This document shows, piece by piece, positions 44,444-52,691 of a stretch of DNA of 64,000 nucleotides. The notes beneath the pieces were generated by a model, which saw nothing but the letters and a program-made list of their open reading frames with translations, ran no database searches and was not told where the DNA came from. This stretch comes from DAOUJW01 sp034422115. GTDB lineage: Bacteria > Chloroflexota > Dehalococcoidia > Lucifugimonadales > UBA2985. Position numbers and translations under genes: made by a program. Numbering within the stretch: position 1 is the first letter of the stretch; every line of letters begins with the position of its first letter. Location: the NCBI GenBank assembly GCA_034422115.1, contig DAOUJW010000025.1:1-64000 (forward strand). Reading direction: 5' to 3'.

Positions 44444-44854
44444 CTACGCCGAAAGCTCGCCCAGCAGGCCCTCCACCTTCTGCCCAATCACGTCCCTTAT
44501 GGCCCTGACCTCAGCGATGGGCTGGCCCTTGGGGTCGGGCAGGCCCCAGTCCTCAACGTCTCTCAGGAAGATGGCTGGGCAGGCCTCGGCGTCGATGGCG
44601 CAGCCCATAGTGATGACGCGCTGTGCCTGCTCGACCATTTCGTCCGTCAGCGGCTTGGGGCGCTCGGCCCGGAGGTCGAAGCCCGCCTCCTGCATGGCGA
44701 TGGCTACTATTTCGTGGACACCCTCACCCGGCTCCGTGCCGGCGGACTCGGCTCGGAGCGCCAGGCCCCGCTCCGACGCCAGCCGGTTGAACATCGCCTT
44801 GGCCATCTGGCTCCGTCCTGCGTTGTGGACGCACACAAAAAGCACATCTGACAT
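44444..44854 (-). CDS. arsC: Arsenate reductase, thioredoxin-coupled (ArsC, LMW phosphatase fold)
   Basis: 136 residues. The phosphate-loop CVHNAGRS (Cys8, C-x5-R) is joined by Cys85 (ITMGC) and Cys92 (EACP), the same seven-residue spacing as the redox triad of S. aureus pI258 ArsC, plus the catalytic Asp in WGLPDPKG. This separates it from plain tyrosine phosphatases. It reduces arsenate to arsenite. ATG 44854 has AGGAGG seven bases upstream. A longer frame to 45679 is read-through over the aquaporin gene. It follows the channel gene by 11 bp. Confidence 0.93.
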   Translation of the reverse strand: MSDVLFVCVHNAGRSQMAKAMFNRLASERGLALRAESAGTEPGEGVHEIVAIAMQEAGFDLRAERPKPLTDEMVEQAQRVITMGCAIDAEACPAIFLRDVEDWGLPDPKGQPIAEVRAIRDVIGQKVEGLLGELSA

Positions 44855-44865
44855 CGTACTGCCTC

Positions 44866-45705
44866 CTACTCCGCTTCCTCGGCCTGTCGCTTCAGGAGCG
44901 GCCCAAGGATGAACTCGTGGACGGCCGCGCCCACCGGCCCGCCTATGAGCGGCCCCACTATGTAGACCCAGAAGCCGGAGGACGGCCCCGGTATCGCTAT
45001 CCCGTCCCAGCCCGCGAAGAAAGCGACTATCCGCGGCCCGAAGTCCCGCGCCGGGTTCCAGCCGGCCTGTGTCAGCGGCGCGAACAGGCTGATGAGCACC
45101 GCAACGGTGAAGCCGATGAAGAAGGGCGCCAGGTGCTTGGTGGGCAGGGCGGCGTTGTGGCGGTCTATCAGGGAGAATATCATGAGCACCAGGATGGCCG
45201 TGCCAAAGGCCTCGACAACCAGGGCTTTTACCGGTGAGATGAGGGCGCGAGCGGCCTCGTCCGTGCCGAAGACGGCGGGATTGGGGAAGTACTCCCCGAA
45301 CACCATCGCCGATAGCTGGCTGCCCGGTTCCCCCCTGACCAGCCCTTGGGCTGCCTCGAACTCCGTGATGAAGGAGCCAAACAGCCACAGTATGGTGAGT
45401 CCGCCAAGTATTCCGCCAATCATCTGCGATATCCAGTATGGGACCAGCCTGACGGCAGGAAACTCCTGGCGGCGGAAGATGGCAAAGGCCAGGGACACGG
45501 CCGGGTTCAGGTGCGCCCCGGATATGGCTGCCGTTGCATAGATTGCCAGGGTTATGCCAAAGCCCCAGACCACCGCCACCTGCCACAGGCCCACCTGCGC
45601 GCCGGTCAGCACAGCGGCAGCTACCGACCCCGTGCCGAAGAGCACCAGCAGGTAAGTGCCAACCACCTCCGCGACGCATATCTGCGCCAGGCGCGTTGGG
45701 GTCAT
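44866..45705 (-). CDS. MIP-family channel (aquaglyceroporin), probably arsenite-linked
   Basis: 279 residues with six membrane spans and two half-helices carrying NPA boxes (SGAHLNPAVSL and TQAGWNPARDFGPR, with the selectivity-filter Arg). An unusually long extracellular or periplasmic loop (about residues 110-160) lies between the halves. In Sinorhizobium an aquaglyceroporin (AqpS) next to arsC lets arsenite leave the cell down its gradient; the adjacency here, 11 bp before arsC, suggests the same (inference). The start has AAGGTGAG seven bases upstream. No arsR-like repressor or ars pump is nearby. Confidence 0.9.
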   Translation of the reverse strand: MTPTRLAQICVAEVVGTYLLVLFGTGSVAAAVLTGAQVGLWQVAVVWGFGITLAIYATAAISGAHLNPAVSLAFAIFRRQEFPAVRLVPYWISQMIGGILGGLTILWLFGSFITEFEAAQGLVRGEPGSQLSAMVFGEYFPNPAVFGTDEAARALISPVKALVVEAFGTAILVLMIFSLIDRHNAALPTKHLAPFFIGFTVAVLISLFAPLTQAGWNPARDFGPRIVAFFAGWDGIAIPGPSSGFWVYIVGPLIGGPVGAAVHEFILGPLLKRQAEEAE

Positions 45706-45830
45706 GTCGGTCTCACCTTGCTATGAGAACTATGAGATGTGCTGACGCGGAACATTGTCTGTCAGACTAAGGGACTTGCCCTTCCGTGGAAACTCTTCTC
45801 GAATCTACCGTTCATGCTACTTGTGGTAGA

Positions 45831-45860
45831 TGTAGGGGCGGTTCGCGAACCGCCCCTACA
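45831..45860. repeat. Perfect 30-bp palindrome, copy 2
   Basis: Identical to 34147-34176 over all 30 bases (half-site TGTAGGGGCGGTTCG). It is followed by an ATTCCTGCGGAAGCAGGAAT hairpin (about 45879-45898). Both lie in the 213-bp gap between the acyl-CoA synthetase alpha gene and the aquaglyceroporin gene, with no gene in that gap. Confidence 0.92.
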
Positions 45861-45918
45861 AGGCACACATTTTAGTCATTCCTGCGGAAGCAGGAATCCA
45901 GGTGGGATGGGTGGGTCC

Positions 45919-47334
45919 CTACGCCCCCTCAGCCTCTCGCCAGAGGTGGTAGTCCACCAGGCGCTTGACGGCCCGGGACGCGCGCCCCATGTTGGGGAAT
46001 ATGGCGAAGCCCCGCTCAATGCAGTGGCGGCGAAGCTGCTGCGTGACCTCGAAGTGGCTCGGGTCCTCCGGCGTGATGTCCGAAATAACCAACGCCACGG
46101 GCTTGCCCAGCTTATCGGCTATGTCCGCCGTGTGGTCTACCATCCGCGTCGCCCTCTGCTGCCCTGCCGGGTCCGGGCGGGCGCCAATGTTGTTGACAAC
46201 AACGTCGTATGCGGGGCTTTCGCCAATCAGCTGCACCACGTCGTAGGGCGTCAGGTTGCTGCCGCCCATTATCGAGCTGTCCACGGGGTTGGTCACCCAG
46301 GCCCCGAAGAAGGGGTCCTGCTTCTCCAACTCCTTGCGCACGTCATCGGGGATTTGCTGGAGATGAAGGCCCTCCTCCTCGCACTCGTCCGCGGAGAGGA
46401 CGCTCCTTCCGCCTGCGCCGCCGCCGACCAGCAGGTTGAAGCCCTTGGCGGGCGGCATGGTGGAGAAGGCCACCAGCATGTCCAGAAGCTCGTCCAGGCT
46501 TTGCGCGTTGGTGACTCCCGTCTGTCGGCACATGGCCTCCCACACCTCTCGGGTGCCGGCCATGGATGCCGTGTGGGAGGAGACCATGTGGGTACCGGCC
46601 TGGGTCCTGCCGCCCTTCAGCAGGACAACCGGCTTTTTGCGGGAGGCGTTGCGGAGCGCCTTGACCAGTCGCTTGCCGTCCCTCACGCCCTCTATGTAGC
46701 CGCCGATGATGTCCGTCTCCGGGTCTTCGGCAAAGTAGTCGATGAAGTCCGCCTCGTTCAGGTCCAGGGCGTTTCCGTAGCTGATGACCTTGCTGAACCG
46801 GAGGCCGCGGCTGGCCCCTGTCGAGATGATCTCGCCGCCGTTGCCGCCGCTCTGGGAGATAATGCCCACGTTGCCGGACTCCGTTGGAAAGTCCCGGCCC
46901 CAGGCAATCCCCTCCTTGGGGTAGTAGAGGCCCATGCAGTTGGGGCCGATGATGCGCAGGCCGCCCGCACGCGCCTTCTCCAGCATCTCGTACTCAAGCT
47001 GGGTCTCCTTCTCAAAGCCCGTCTCGCTGAACCGGGCCGTGAACAGGTGCAGCACCTTGGCGTTCTTGCTGATGCAGGACTCCACCAGGTCTATGATGTC
47101 CCGGTTGGGGATGGCGGATATGACGTAGTCCACGTCCTCCGGCAGGTCTCGCACCGACTTGTAGGTGGGGACTCCCAGGACCTCGTCGGCCCGGAAGTTG
47201 ATGGGCCAGGACTTGCCGTTGAAGTTCTCAAGTACGTTCTTGAAGTAGGTGTGGCCGGTCTTGTCCGGCGATTCGGAGGCTCCCGCGACGGCTATGGAGC
47301 GGGGGTGGAACAGGTAGTCTATCTCAATTCCCAT
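45919..47334 (-). CDS. ADP-forming acyl-CoA synthetase, alpha (CoA-binding) subunit
   Basis: 471 residues. CoA-binding domain (FHPRSIAVAGASESPDKTGH), succinyl-CoA ligase-like flavodoxin domains (RIIGPNCMGLY, GIISQSGGNGGEI) and the phosphohistidine in SSHTASMAG. It interconverts acyl-CoA, ADP and Pi with acid, CoA and ATP, as for acetate-CoA ligase (ADP-forming). It pairs with the ATP-grasp beta subunit encoded just upstream (39-bp gap). ATG 47334 has GGAGG four bases before. The acyl substrate is not known. An antisense frame here is a shadow. Confidence 0.9.
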   Translation of the reverse strand: MGIEIDYLFHPRSIAVAGASESPDKTGHTYFKNVLENFNGKSWPINFRADEVLGVPTYKSVRDLPEDVDYVISAIPNRDIIDLVESCISKNAKVLHLFTARFSETGFEKETQLEYEMLEKARAGGLRIIGPNCMGLYYPKEGIAWGRDFPTESGNVGIISQSGGNGGEIISTGASRGLRFSKVISYGNALDLNEADFIDYFAEDPETDIIGGYIEGVRDGKRLVKALRNASRKKPVVLLKGGRTQAGTHMVSSHTASMAGTREVWEAMCRQTGVTNAQSLDELLDMLVAFSTMPPAKGFNLLVGGGAGGRSVLSADECEEEGLHLQQIPDDVRKELEKQDPFFGAWVTNPVDSSIMGGSNLTPYDVVQLIGESPAYDVVVNNIGARPDPAGQQRATRMVDHTADIADKLGKPVALVISDITPEDPSHFEVTQQLRRHCIERGFAIFPNMGRASRAVKRLVDYHLWREAEGA

Positions 47335-47373
47335 GATCCCTCCAGCGAAGGCTTCGCGTTGGTTTGTGCTTGC

Positions 47374-48075
47374 TTACTCCTCTTCTTCCAGGACCACCCG
47401 GGCGTCGACAGCGACCAGCCCGTCGGAGTAGCAGAAGATGGGGTTGAGGTCAAGCTCCCTCACCTCTTCGTGCTTCTCCAGGAAGCTGGAGAGGTCAAGC
47501 AGGGCCTTTTCAATGCTCTCCAGGCTGCAGGCCGGGTACTGGCGATAGCCCTGGAGCAGGGGCAGGCTCTTGATCTCGCGCACCATCTCCCGGGCGTCCC
47601 GCGGGGTGAGGGGCACCAGCCGGAGCGACACGTCCCTCAGCATCTCCACAAGCACTCCGCCAAGCCCGAACATGATGACGTGGCCGAACTGGGGGTCCTT
47701 GTTTGCGCCGATGATAATCTCCACGCCGGGGTCGGCCATCTTCTGCACGGAGACGCCCTCTATCGTCGCCGACGGCACGGCCTCCTTCGTGGAGGTCACT
47801 ATGGAGTCGAATGCGCCTCTGACCTGCCGCAGGCTGTCAAGGCCGACCTTGACGCCGCCAACGTCGCTCTTGTGGGTCACCTCGGGAGAGACGATCTTGA
47901 GCACCACGGGAAGCCCCATCTCCTGGGCCACCTTCGTCGCCTCGGTCCTGGTGCGGGCAAGCTGGGTGTCCATCACCGGAATGCCGGACTCGCTCAGCAG
48001 CTCCTTTGATTCAACCTCAGTCAGAAGTGTCCTGCCGTCCTGGCGCGCCTTGTGAATAACTTCAGCAACAGTCAT
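47374..48075 (-). CDS. ADP-forming acyl-CoA synthetase, beta (ATP-grasp) subunit
   Basis: 233 residues, an ATP-grasp domain of the acetate-CoA ligase (ADP-forming) beta type. Seen: LLTEVESKELLSESGIPVMDTQLA, GLPVVLKIVSPEVTHKSDVGGVKVGL, FGHVIMFGLGGVLVEMLRDVSLRLVPL and the metal-binding LDLNPIFCYSDGLVAVDARVVL. It makes the phosphoenzyme with ATP and works with the alpha subunit next door. ATG 48075 has AAGGAG five bases upstream. The separate-subunit layout is as in archaeal enzymes; many bacterial ones are fused. Confidence 0.9.
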   Translation of the reverse strand: MTVAEVIHKARQDGRTLLTEVESKELLSESGIPVMDTQLARTRTEATKVAQEMGLPVVLKIVSPEVTHKSDVGGVKVGLDSLRQVRGAFDSIVTSTKEAVPSATIEGVSVQKMADPGVEIIIGANKDPQFGHVIMFGLGGVLVEMLRDVSLRLVPLTPRDAREMVREIKSLPLLQGYRQYPACSLESIEKALLDLSSFLEKHEEVRELDLNPIFCYSDGLVAVDARVVLEEEE

Positions 48076-48204
48076 ATGTCTCCTTTTTCACAATCAACTT
48101 GTGGAGATTAGCAATTTGCCATTCTCTTGTCAACTTCTGGGCGCGCCGCGCGTTTCTCGTCATTCCCGTGAAGCTTGCCCCGCACTTGATGCGGGGACGG
48201 GAAT

Positions 48205-48475
48205 CCACGCCCCGCCCCTGGATTCCTGCCTCCGCAGGAATGGTCGGCGGGGGTGTCATTCTGAACGGAGCCCCGCGGAGTGAGGAATCCAAGGTCTCTG
48301 TCCGCAGAGCTGCGATGTCCGTAGGCAAAGACCTTGGATTCTTCGCCTTCGGCTCAGAATGACGGAGAGGGCGTTTACCGCTCATCCTGAGCCTGTCGAA
48401 GGGTGTGAGCGGGGGCCTCAAGGCTGTTGAATGACCGCTCTGGTTCGACAGGCTCACCATGAGCGGGAAGCGGGC
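48205..48475. repeat. Inverted-repeat arm, left (composite repeat cassette)
   Basis: The 534-bp gap 48076-48609 has no gene. It is built from short palindromes: ATTCCTGCCTCCGCAGGAAT, a GACAGGCTCACCATGAGCGG / CTCATCCTGAGCCTGTCGAA pair, and further on a TTCCCCCTTGAAGGGGGAA hairpin. Segment 48205-48475 matches, in reverse orientation and with some indels, 52372-52556 on the other side of the large secreted-protein gene. Both contain GGTCGGCGGGGGTGT, GTTTACCGCTCA and CTCAAGGCTGTTGAAT in the same relative order. Confidence 0.82.
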
Positions 48476-48609
48476 AGACTCACCCCCATCTCAATCTTCC
48501 CCCTTGAAGGGGGAAGAGGTCTTGCAAAGGTCTCCCTCCGCAGGAATAGTCGGTGGGCCGCCTCTTCCCGGACCACCGCGCCCGGGGAGAGGCGGCTGTT
48601 TGCGCTTGG

Positions 48610-51600
48610 CTACCGGCAGCTGCCGCCTGACGAGTCGTACTGGATGCTGAGGCCAATCTGGTCCAGGCCGCCCCGGCCGTCTATCACCTCAAGGTCAATG
48701 ATAATGAAGCCGTCTTCCGGACTGAGGTCCGCGGGGAGAGTCCGGGACACCCGCACCACGCCATAATCGACGTTTCCGACGGTGACCGTGGTCACGGTAA
48801 AGTAGGCGTCCGCAATCTCCTCAAAGCCCGTCCTTTGGAAGTACTGAAGCGAGTCGCCGTCCGGGTCGGTGGCGCTGAACCGCGCCACCTCCGTGCCGCG
48901 GCGGGCGCCGGCGTTCGCGCACCAGGGCGTCTCTGGGTACCATACGGAGTCCCGGTCGAACTCCGGCGGGTTGTTCGGCCCGGAGGGCGGCGGCGCCTGG
49001 CCGGGAGGCGGCGGGGACTGCTGTCCCAGCGTCGCCGTGGGCGTGGCCGGCACCATGTCGGAGGCCACTGATATCAGGTCTCCAAGATCTTCATCCGGCG
49101 TGACAGCCCGCACCCGGAAGACGTACTCCACGCCGTTCGCCAGCTCCGTCACCGTGTAGCCCAGGTTGGAGGACCCCACGGCCCTGGGAAAGACCTCCCG
49201 CCACGTCGGGTCGTCTATGCGCCAGAGCTGCCAGATGATCTCCTGGCCGTCTGACCGGACGGCGTTCCACTCCAGGTCCACGGCGCCGTCCCCGGCAGTC
49301 GCGGTCAGGCCCGTGACCGGGTCCGGCGGCTGCCTCTTCTTGACCTCCCCCCTGGTGGTGGGACTGGACCACGGGCCGTGGATGCCCTGGTCGCTCACCG
49401 CGCGCACCCGGTAGACGGAGTTCCCGCCACTATCCCGCATGTCCAGGTACAGGGTCTCCTTGACCTGGACGTCCAGCACCCGGTTGTCCCGCTCCACCTG
49501 GTAGTAGGCCACCGGCCAGCGGCTCACCGTCTCAACCGGCTCCCAGCGCAGCAGGGCCGTGGAGCCAAGCCGGGCAACCCGCAGGGTCTTGATCTCTTCC
49601 GGGTCAGGCTCCCCGCGGCCCGTGCCGGCGGAGACCTTCACGTTCATGCTGTTGGACGAGACCGGGTCCACGGGCGTGTAGGTGTAGCTCTGACCGCCGG
49701 CGGTCACCGTATTGGTCTGCTTGGTGGCGATGGTCGCGGTGATGGGGTCCGGGCTGCCCTCCACCAGCAGGGTCAGCGTCGGCCCGTCGCTGCGGCCGGT
49801 GTTGTACCGGCGGTCCCGGCTCTCCAGGCCGCCGATGGTCCAGGCGCCGGTGCAGAGGCCGTTGTCTTCGCAGGCGCCCTGGTTGTAGCGGCCGCCGTCG
49901 CTGCTGACCACCGCCCTTGCCCCCCGGGGCACGCCGCTCAGCGTGACCTCCACCTGCCTGGCGTTGTCGTCCGAGTTGTTCTCGGCGCGCAGCGTGTAGG
50001 CCCGCTGGCCCCGGGGAAGCGCGCCGTGGAGCCCCGCGTCATGCACCTGCAGGTCTAACAGGTCGCCCACGACGAAGGTGAAGACGCCGCTCTTGGAGAT
50101 AGTGACGTCGTCGGCTTTGCGGGTCCACTCCGTGCCCAGTTTGACTTTGTAGACGCCCGGTGCGCCGAAGAAGACCTGATGCTTAAATGCGGAACCCCAC
50201 GTGTCGAGGATGTTGTCGGTCATCTTGTCGGGTTTGTCGGGATTCAGTGCTTCGAAACGCTTGATCCCATCATTCCTGTTATACCAGCGGTCGACGATGG
50301 CGATGGCGCCGGGCCGCTGCTTGGGGGTGACGTCGCTGATTGTGAACTTGCGGCTCTTGGCGACGGTGTTGGGTGGCACTTGGCGTTCGAGGTGCAGGCC
50401 TGGAATCGATAAATCGCCTACTGAGCCGTGCTGAGCTAAACTGAGCTTGAGGTAGTGTCCGGTCGCCCAGTACCAGTCGCGGCCGCCGTCGACGATCGTG
50501 AGGGGGGTCTCGAGGGGCGTTGGGTCGATGAGGAAGACCGCCTCTTCGGGCCGGTACGAGTCCTCGACGTTAAAGCGGTTGGGGTACTCGAGGACGTGCA
50601 GCGGCGTGGTGTCGGACGTTTCGTCCGCTCGGCAGGTGCCGCGGGCGCGGGTCTCCTCATTGCAGCTGCCAGGATGGATTGCGACGCGCAAGCCGGATTC
50701 GGAGATCACGGTGGCGCCCTGCGTCTCCAGGCATGTGGTTCGGGGTCCGGCCCGTTCCACGCTTGTGATTGGAGGGTTGCCGGCCACCACCTGGGCGGTC
50801 AGGCAGCGGCGGTTGAGAGGCGGCGCGGCCTCGGCGGGGGCGCTGAAGCGGGTCGGAACGCGCAGCGTGTGTTCGTCCAGGTCGATCTCGCCGCTGCCGA
50901 GCCGCCAGACGCCGGTGGTCGAGGAGGTGCGGGAGAAGTAGCCGGCGCCGGACGACGCGCTGGGGGTAGAGGCGAACTCCAGGCCCTCCGACAGGGCGAC
51001 TTTGACCACCACGCCCTCCTGGTTGAACCGGGTGCCTCCGCTGATGATACTTGCAGCCCTGGATTTGACCGTCACCGTGAACACGGGGCGGTCCTCGGCG
51101 TCTGCGGCGGCCCGGCTGACGAACAGCTCCGTGGGGGCCACAGGACGGAATTGTTTTTCTCCATAAAATCCCCTTCTTCCCGGTCTGTGGTAGACCCAGA
51201 CGGCTGTCTGAATGTCGCTCTGCAGCCCCGCGCTTTCTGCGGGCTCGGAGCCGATCAGTTCGGCGCGGAGCTGGAAGAGTTGGCTGGCAGGCGCGTTGTT
51301 GATATTGAAGCGAATCGTTTGTTCCTGTCCTGGCTCGATCAGATCCAACGTCCAAATGCCGCTGGAGCTGGAGGCGGCGTAGCCTTCTTCTCTGGGGATG
51401 TTGTGGAAAGACTGGAACGCTTGCATCCGTCGCAGCGCGGATGCCGGCTCGGTGGTGAACTGGACCCGCACGTTGTGCATGGCGACCGTCGAGTTGTTGG
51501 TCACGGTGAATACCGGATAGGGACTGTGGGACGAGCCGCCCCACTCGCCGCTCAGCGAAAGGTCTCGAACATCAGCGATGGGCGGCAGCCCGTCCTGCGC

Positions 51601-51783
51601 GTGGACCGCGCCGCCGCTCAGAAGGAACACTGACGGTAGCGCAACCGCCAGGACCGCCAACAGAGCCGGTAGTCGCAGCCTGCTGAACATCAGCAACACC
51701 CCCCGGCCACGGTTTCCCCGGGGAGATCCATTTCGGGGGGGGGGGGTAAGGCTGCGCATCAAGGCCGCAATCATTGACACCAT
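48610..51783 (-). CDS. Large secreted protein with fibronectin type III and cadherin-like domains
   Basis: 1,057 residues from ATG 51783, the only start with a strong ribosome site (GGAGGTGA, ten bases upstream); MFSRLRLPAL at 51690 would be the canonical signal start. Signal peptide with cleavage near GAVHA-QDG. Domains: two DUF11/CARDB-like beta-sandwich parts (FTVTNNSTVAMHNVRVQF; YTLRAENNSDDNARQVEVTL), two fibronectin type III (about 745-840; PVTGLTATAGDGAVDLEWNAV, about 845-930), a Pro-rich linker and a C-terminal cadherin-like domain (FSATDPDGDSLQYF). A 12-base homopolymer lies in the N-terminal extension, so slippage would shift the frame before the signal peptide. Probably surface-exposed or released; no enzymatic site seen. 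Confidence 0.88.
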   Translation of the reverse strand: MVSMIAALMRSLTPPPRNGSPRGNRGRGVLLMFSRLRLPALLAVLAVALPSVFLLSGGAVHAQDGLPPIADVRDLSLSGEWGGSSHSPYPVFTVTNNSTVAMHNVRVQFTTEPASALRRMQAFQSFHNIPREEGYAASSSSGIWTLDLIEPGQEQTIRFNINNAPASQLFQLRAELIGSEPAESAGLQSDIQTAVWVYHRPGRRGFYGEKQFRPVAPTELFVSRAAADAEDRPVFTVTVKSRAASIISGGTRFNQEGVVVKVALSEGLEFASTPSASSGAGYFSRTSSTTGVWRLGSGEIDLDEHTLRVPTRFSAPAEAAPPLNRRCLTAQVVAGNPPITSVERAGPRTTCLETQGATVISESGLRVAIHPGSCNEETRARGTCRADETSDTTPLHVLEYPNRFNVEDSYRPEEAVFLIDPTPLETPLTIVDGGRDWYWATGHYLKLSLAQHGSVGDLSIPGLHLERQVPPNTVAKSRKFTISDVTPKQRPGAIAIVDRWYNRNDGIKRFEALNPDKPDKMTDNILDTWGSAFKHQVFFGAPGVYKVKLGTEWTRKADDVTISKSGVFTFVVGDLLDLQVHDAGLHGALPRGQRAYTLRAENNSDDNARQVEVTLSGVPRGARAVVSSDGGRYNQGACEDNGLCTGAWTIGGLESRDRRYNTGRSDGPTLTLLVEGSPDPITATIATKQTNTVTAGGQSYTYTPVDPVSSNSMNVKVSAGTGRGEPDPEEIKTLRVARLGSTALLRWEPVETVSRWPVAYYQVERDNRVLDVQVKETLYLDMRDSGGNSVYRVRAVSDQGIHGPWSSPTTRGEVKKRQPPDPVTGLTATAGDGAVDLEWNAVRSDGQEIIWQLWRIDDPTWREVFPRAVGSSNLGYTVTELANGVEYVFRVRAVTPDEDLGDLISVASDMVPATPTATLGQQSPPPPGQAPPPSGPNNPPEFDRDSVWYPETPWCANAGARRGTEVARFSATDPDGDSLQYFQRTGFEEIADAYFTVTTVTVGNVDYGVVRVSRTLPADLSPEDGFIIIDLEVIDGRGGLDQIGLSIQYDSSGGSCR
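51735..51746 (-). repeat. 12-base homopolymer (C on the coding strand)
   Basis: G12 on the plus strand, so C12 in the mRNA, inside the first 20 codons of the large secreted protein when the SD-preceded ATG at 51783 is used. It encodes three prolines. Such tracts are classic slippage sites in phase-variable surface genes. Confidence 0.88.
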
Positions 51784-51868
51784 GTCTCAATCACCTCCGG
51801 GAAAAAGCTGTCCGCGTTTAGGGGATAGGGCTGCGTATCAACGCCGCAGCTGTTGACACCCTGTCTCA
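51751..51868. repeat. Imperfect 39-bp direct repeat at the secreted-protein start
   Basis: 51751-51789 and 51830-51868 match at about 32 of 39 positions (both begin GCTGCG-ATCAA and end TGTCTCA). The left copy contains the ATG region of the secreted-protein gene; the right copy has lost its ATG (CCTG). It looks like a duplicated leader in which one start survived. Confidence 0.72.
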
Positions 51869-51916
51869 GGAACCCCCAGGAGCCTGTCTCCTGTGGGCCT
51901 GAACGGGTGGTAGGAC

Positions 51917-51946
51917 ATTATCCCGCAAGGTTTCGCCGTTTGTCAG
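51917..51946 (-). promoter_or_regulatory. Candidate promoter of the large secreted-protein gene
   Basis: CTGACA (51941-51946), 18 bp, GATAAT (51917-51922) on the minus strand, 134 bp before the ATG. The leader between them carries a CAGGAG-CTCCTG hairpin (about 51877-51893) and the 39-bp repeats. Confidence 0.4.
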
Positions 51947-51989
51947 TAAATTATCCGTGAAGTTGTCTGTGACACTTCTGTGACAGCGC

Positions 51990-52340
51990 GCCCCTCCTGG
52001 ATTCCTGCCTTCGCAGGAATGGTCGGCGGAGGTGTTTGTGTAGCCGCCCGCTCACCCTCGTATCACGTGCGTGGCGGGCTCTGAGCCTGTGGAAGGGTGA
52101 GAGGGTACACGCGCGCCGCTCACTCCTGGATTTCTGACTGCGGAGACCTTTGAACAATCCTAAATCCCTTCCCCCGCTTGCGGGGGAAGGTCAGAGCCTG
52201 CCCCGTACTTGATACGGGGATGGGGGCAAAAAGAGGCGTGTCCCCGCACGGCTCACCCCCCTCTCAATCTTCCCCCTTGAAGGGGGAAGAGGCTTTGCAA
52301 AGGTCTGCGTAGGCAGGAATCCAGGAGGGGTGTGGGGTGG
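51990..52340. repeat. Cluster of intergenic palindromic repeats
   Basis: The 890-bp gap 51784-52673 holds no gene. Within it lie several hairpin families in sequence: ATTCCTGCCTTCGCAGGAAT (about 52002), TTCCCCCGCTTGCGGGGGAA (about 52168), CCCCGTACTTGATACGGGG (about 52201) and TTCCCCCTTGAAGGGGGAA (about 52270). All have relatives in other gaps of the window. Confidence 0.82.
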
Positions 52341-52371
52341 GTTGGTGTTGCCAACGCTGGCCTTAATGCCG

Positions 52372-52556
52372 CCCCTTCCCGCTCATGGTGAGCCTGTCGA
52401 ACCAGAGCGGTGATTCAACAGCCTTGAGGCACCCGCTCACACCCTTCGACAGGCTCAGAGCCTGCCCCGTACTTGATACGGGGGTGAGCGGTAAACACCC
52501 CCGCCGACCATTCCTGCGTAGGCAGGAATCCAGGAGGGGCGGGGCGTGGACCCCCT
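52372..52556. repeat. Inverted-repeat arm, right (composite repeat cassette)
   Basis: Reverse-orientation counterpart of 48205-48475, with an added CCCCGTACTTGATACGGGG hairpin and without one internal block. Together the arms enclose about 3.9 kb that includes the whole secreted-protein gene. Confidence 0.82.
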
Positions 52557-52642
52557 GCGCGGGAATGAGGGAGAAAGGCACAGCCTCCCGGAGCAGTTGA
52601 GAATATCAACACGAGCAGGGAACGCCCAGGTCGGCTAAAGAC

Positions 52643-52671
52643 TTGTTCCATTACTTTAAGCGTCCTATCCT
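52643..52671 (+). promoter_or_regulatory. Candidate promoter of the cdsA-dxr-rseP operon
   Basis: TTGTTC (52643-52648), 17 bp, TATCCT (52666-52671). Transcription would begin around 52678, after the first ATG at 52674, which favours the second in-frame ATG (52692) as the real start of cdsA. Confidence 0.5.
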
Positions 52672-52691
52672 TTATGTATGGGTACCAGCAG

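Noticed and set aside
44444..45679. A 411-residue aquaporin-arsC fusion frame
   Set aside because: Only the last 136 codons read as ArsC. The upstream part is another frame of the channel gene, and ArsC has its own ATG with AGGAGG.
45739..48009. A 756-codon plus-strand open frame
   Set aside because: It lies antisense to the two acyl-CoA synthetase subunit genes, which have clear motifs and ribosome sites. It is a G+C-driven shadow frame with no recognisable domain.
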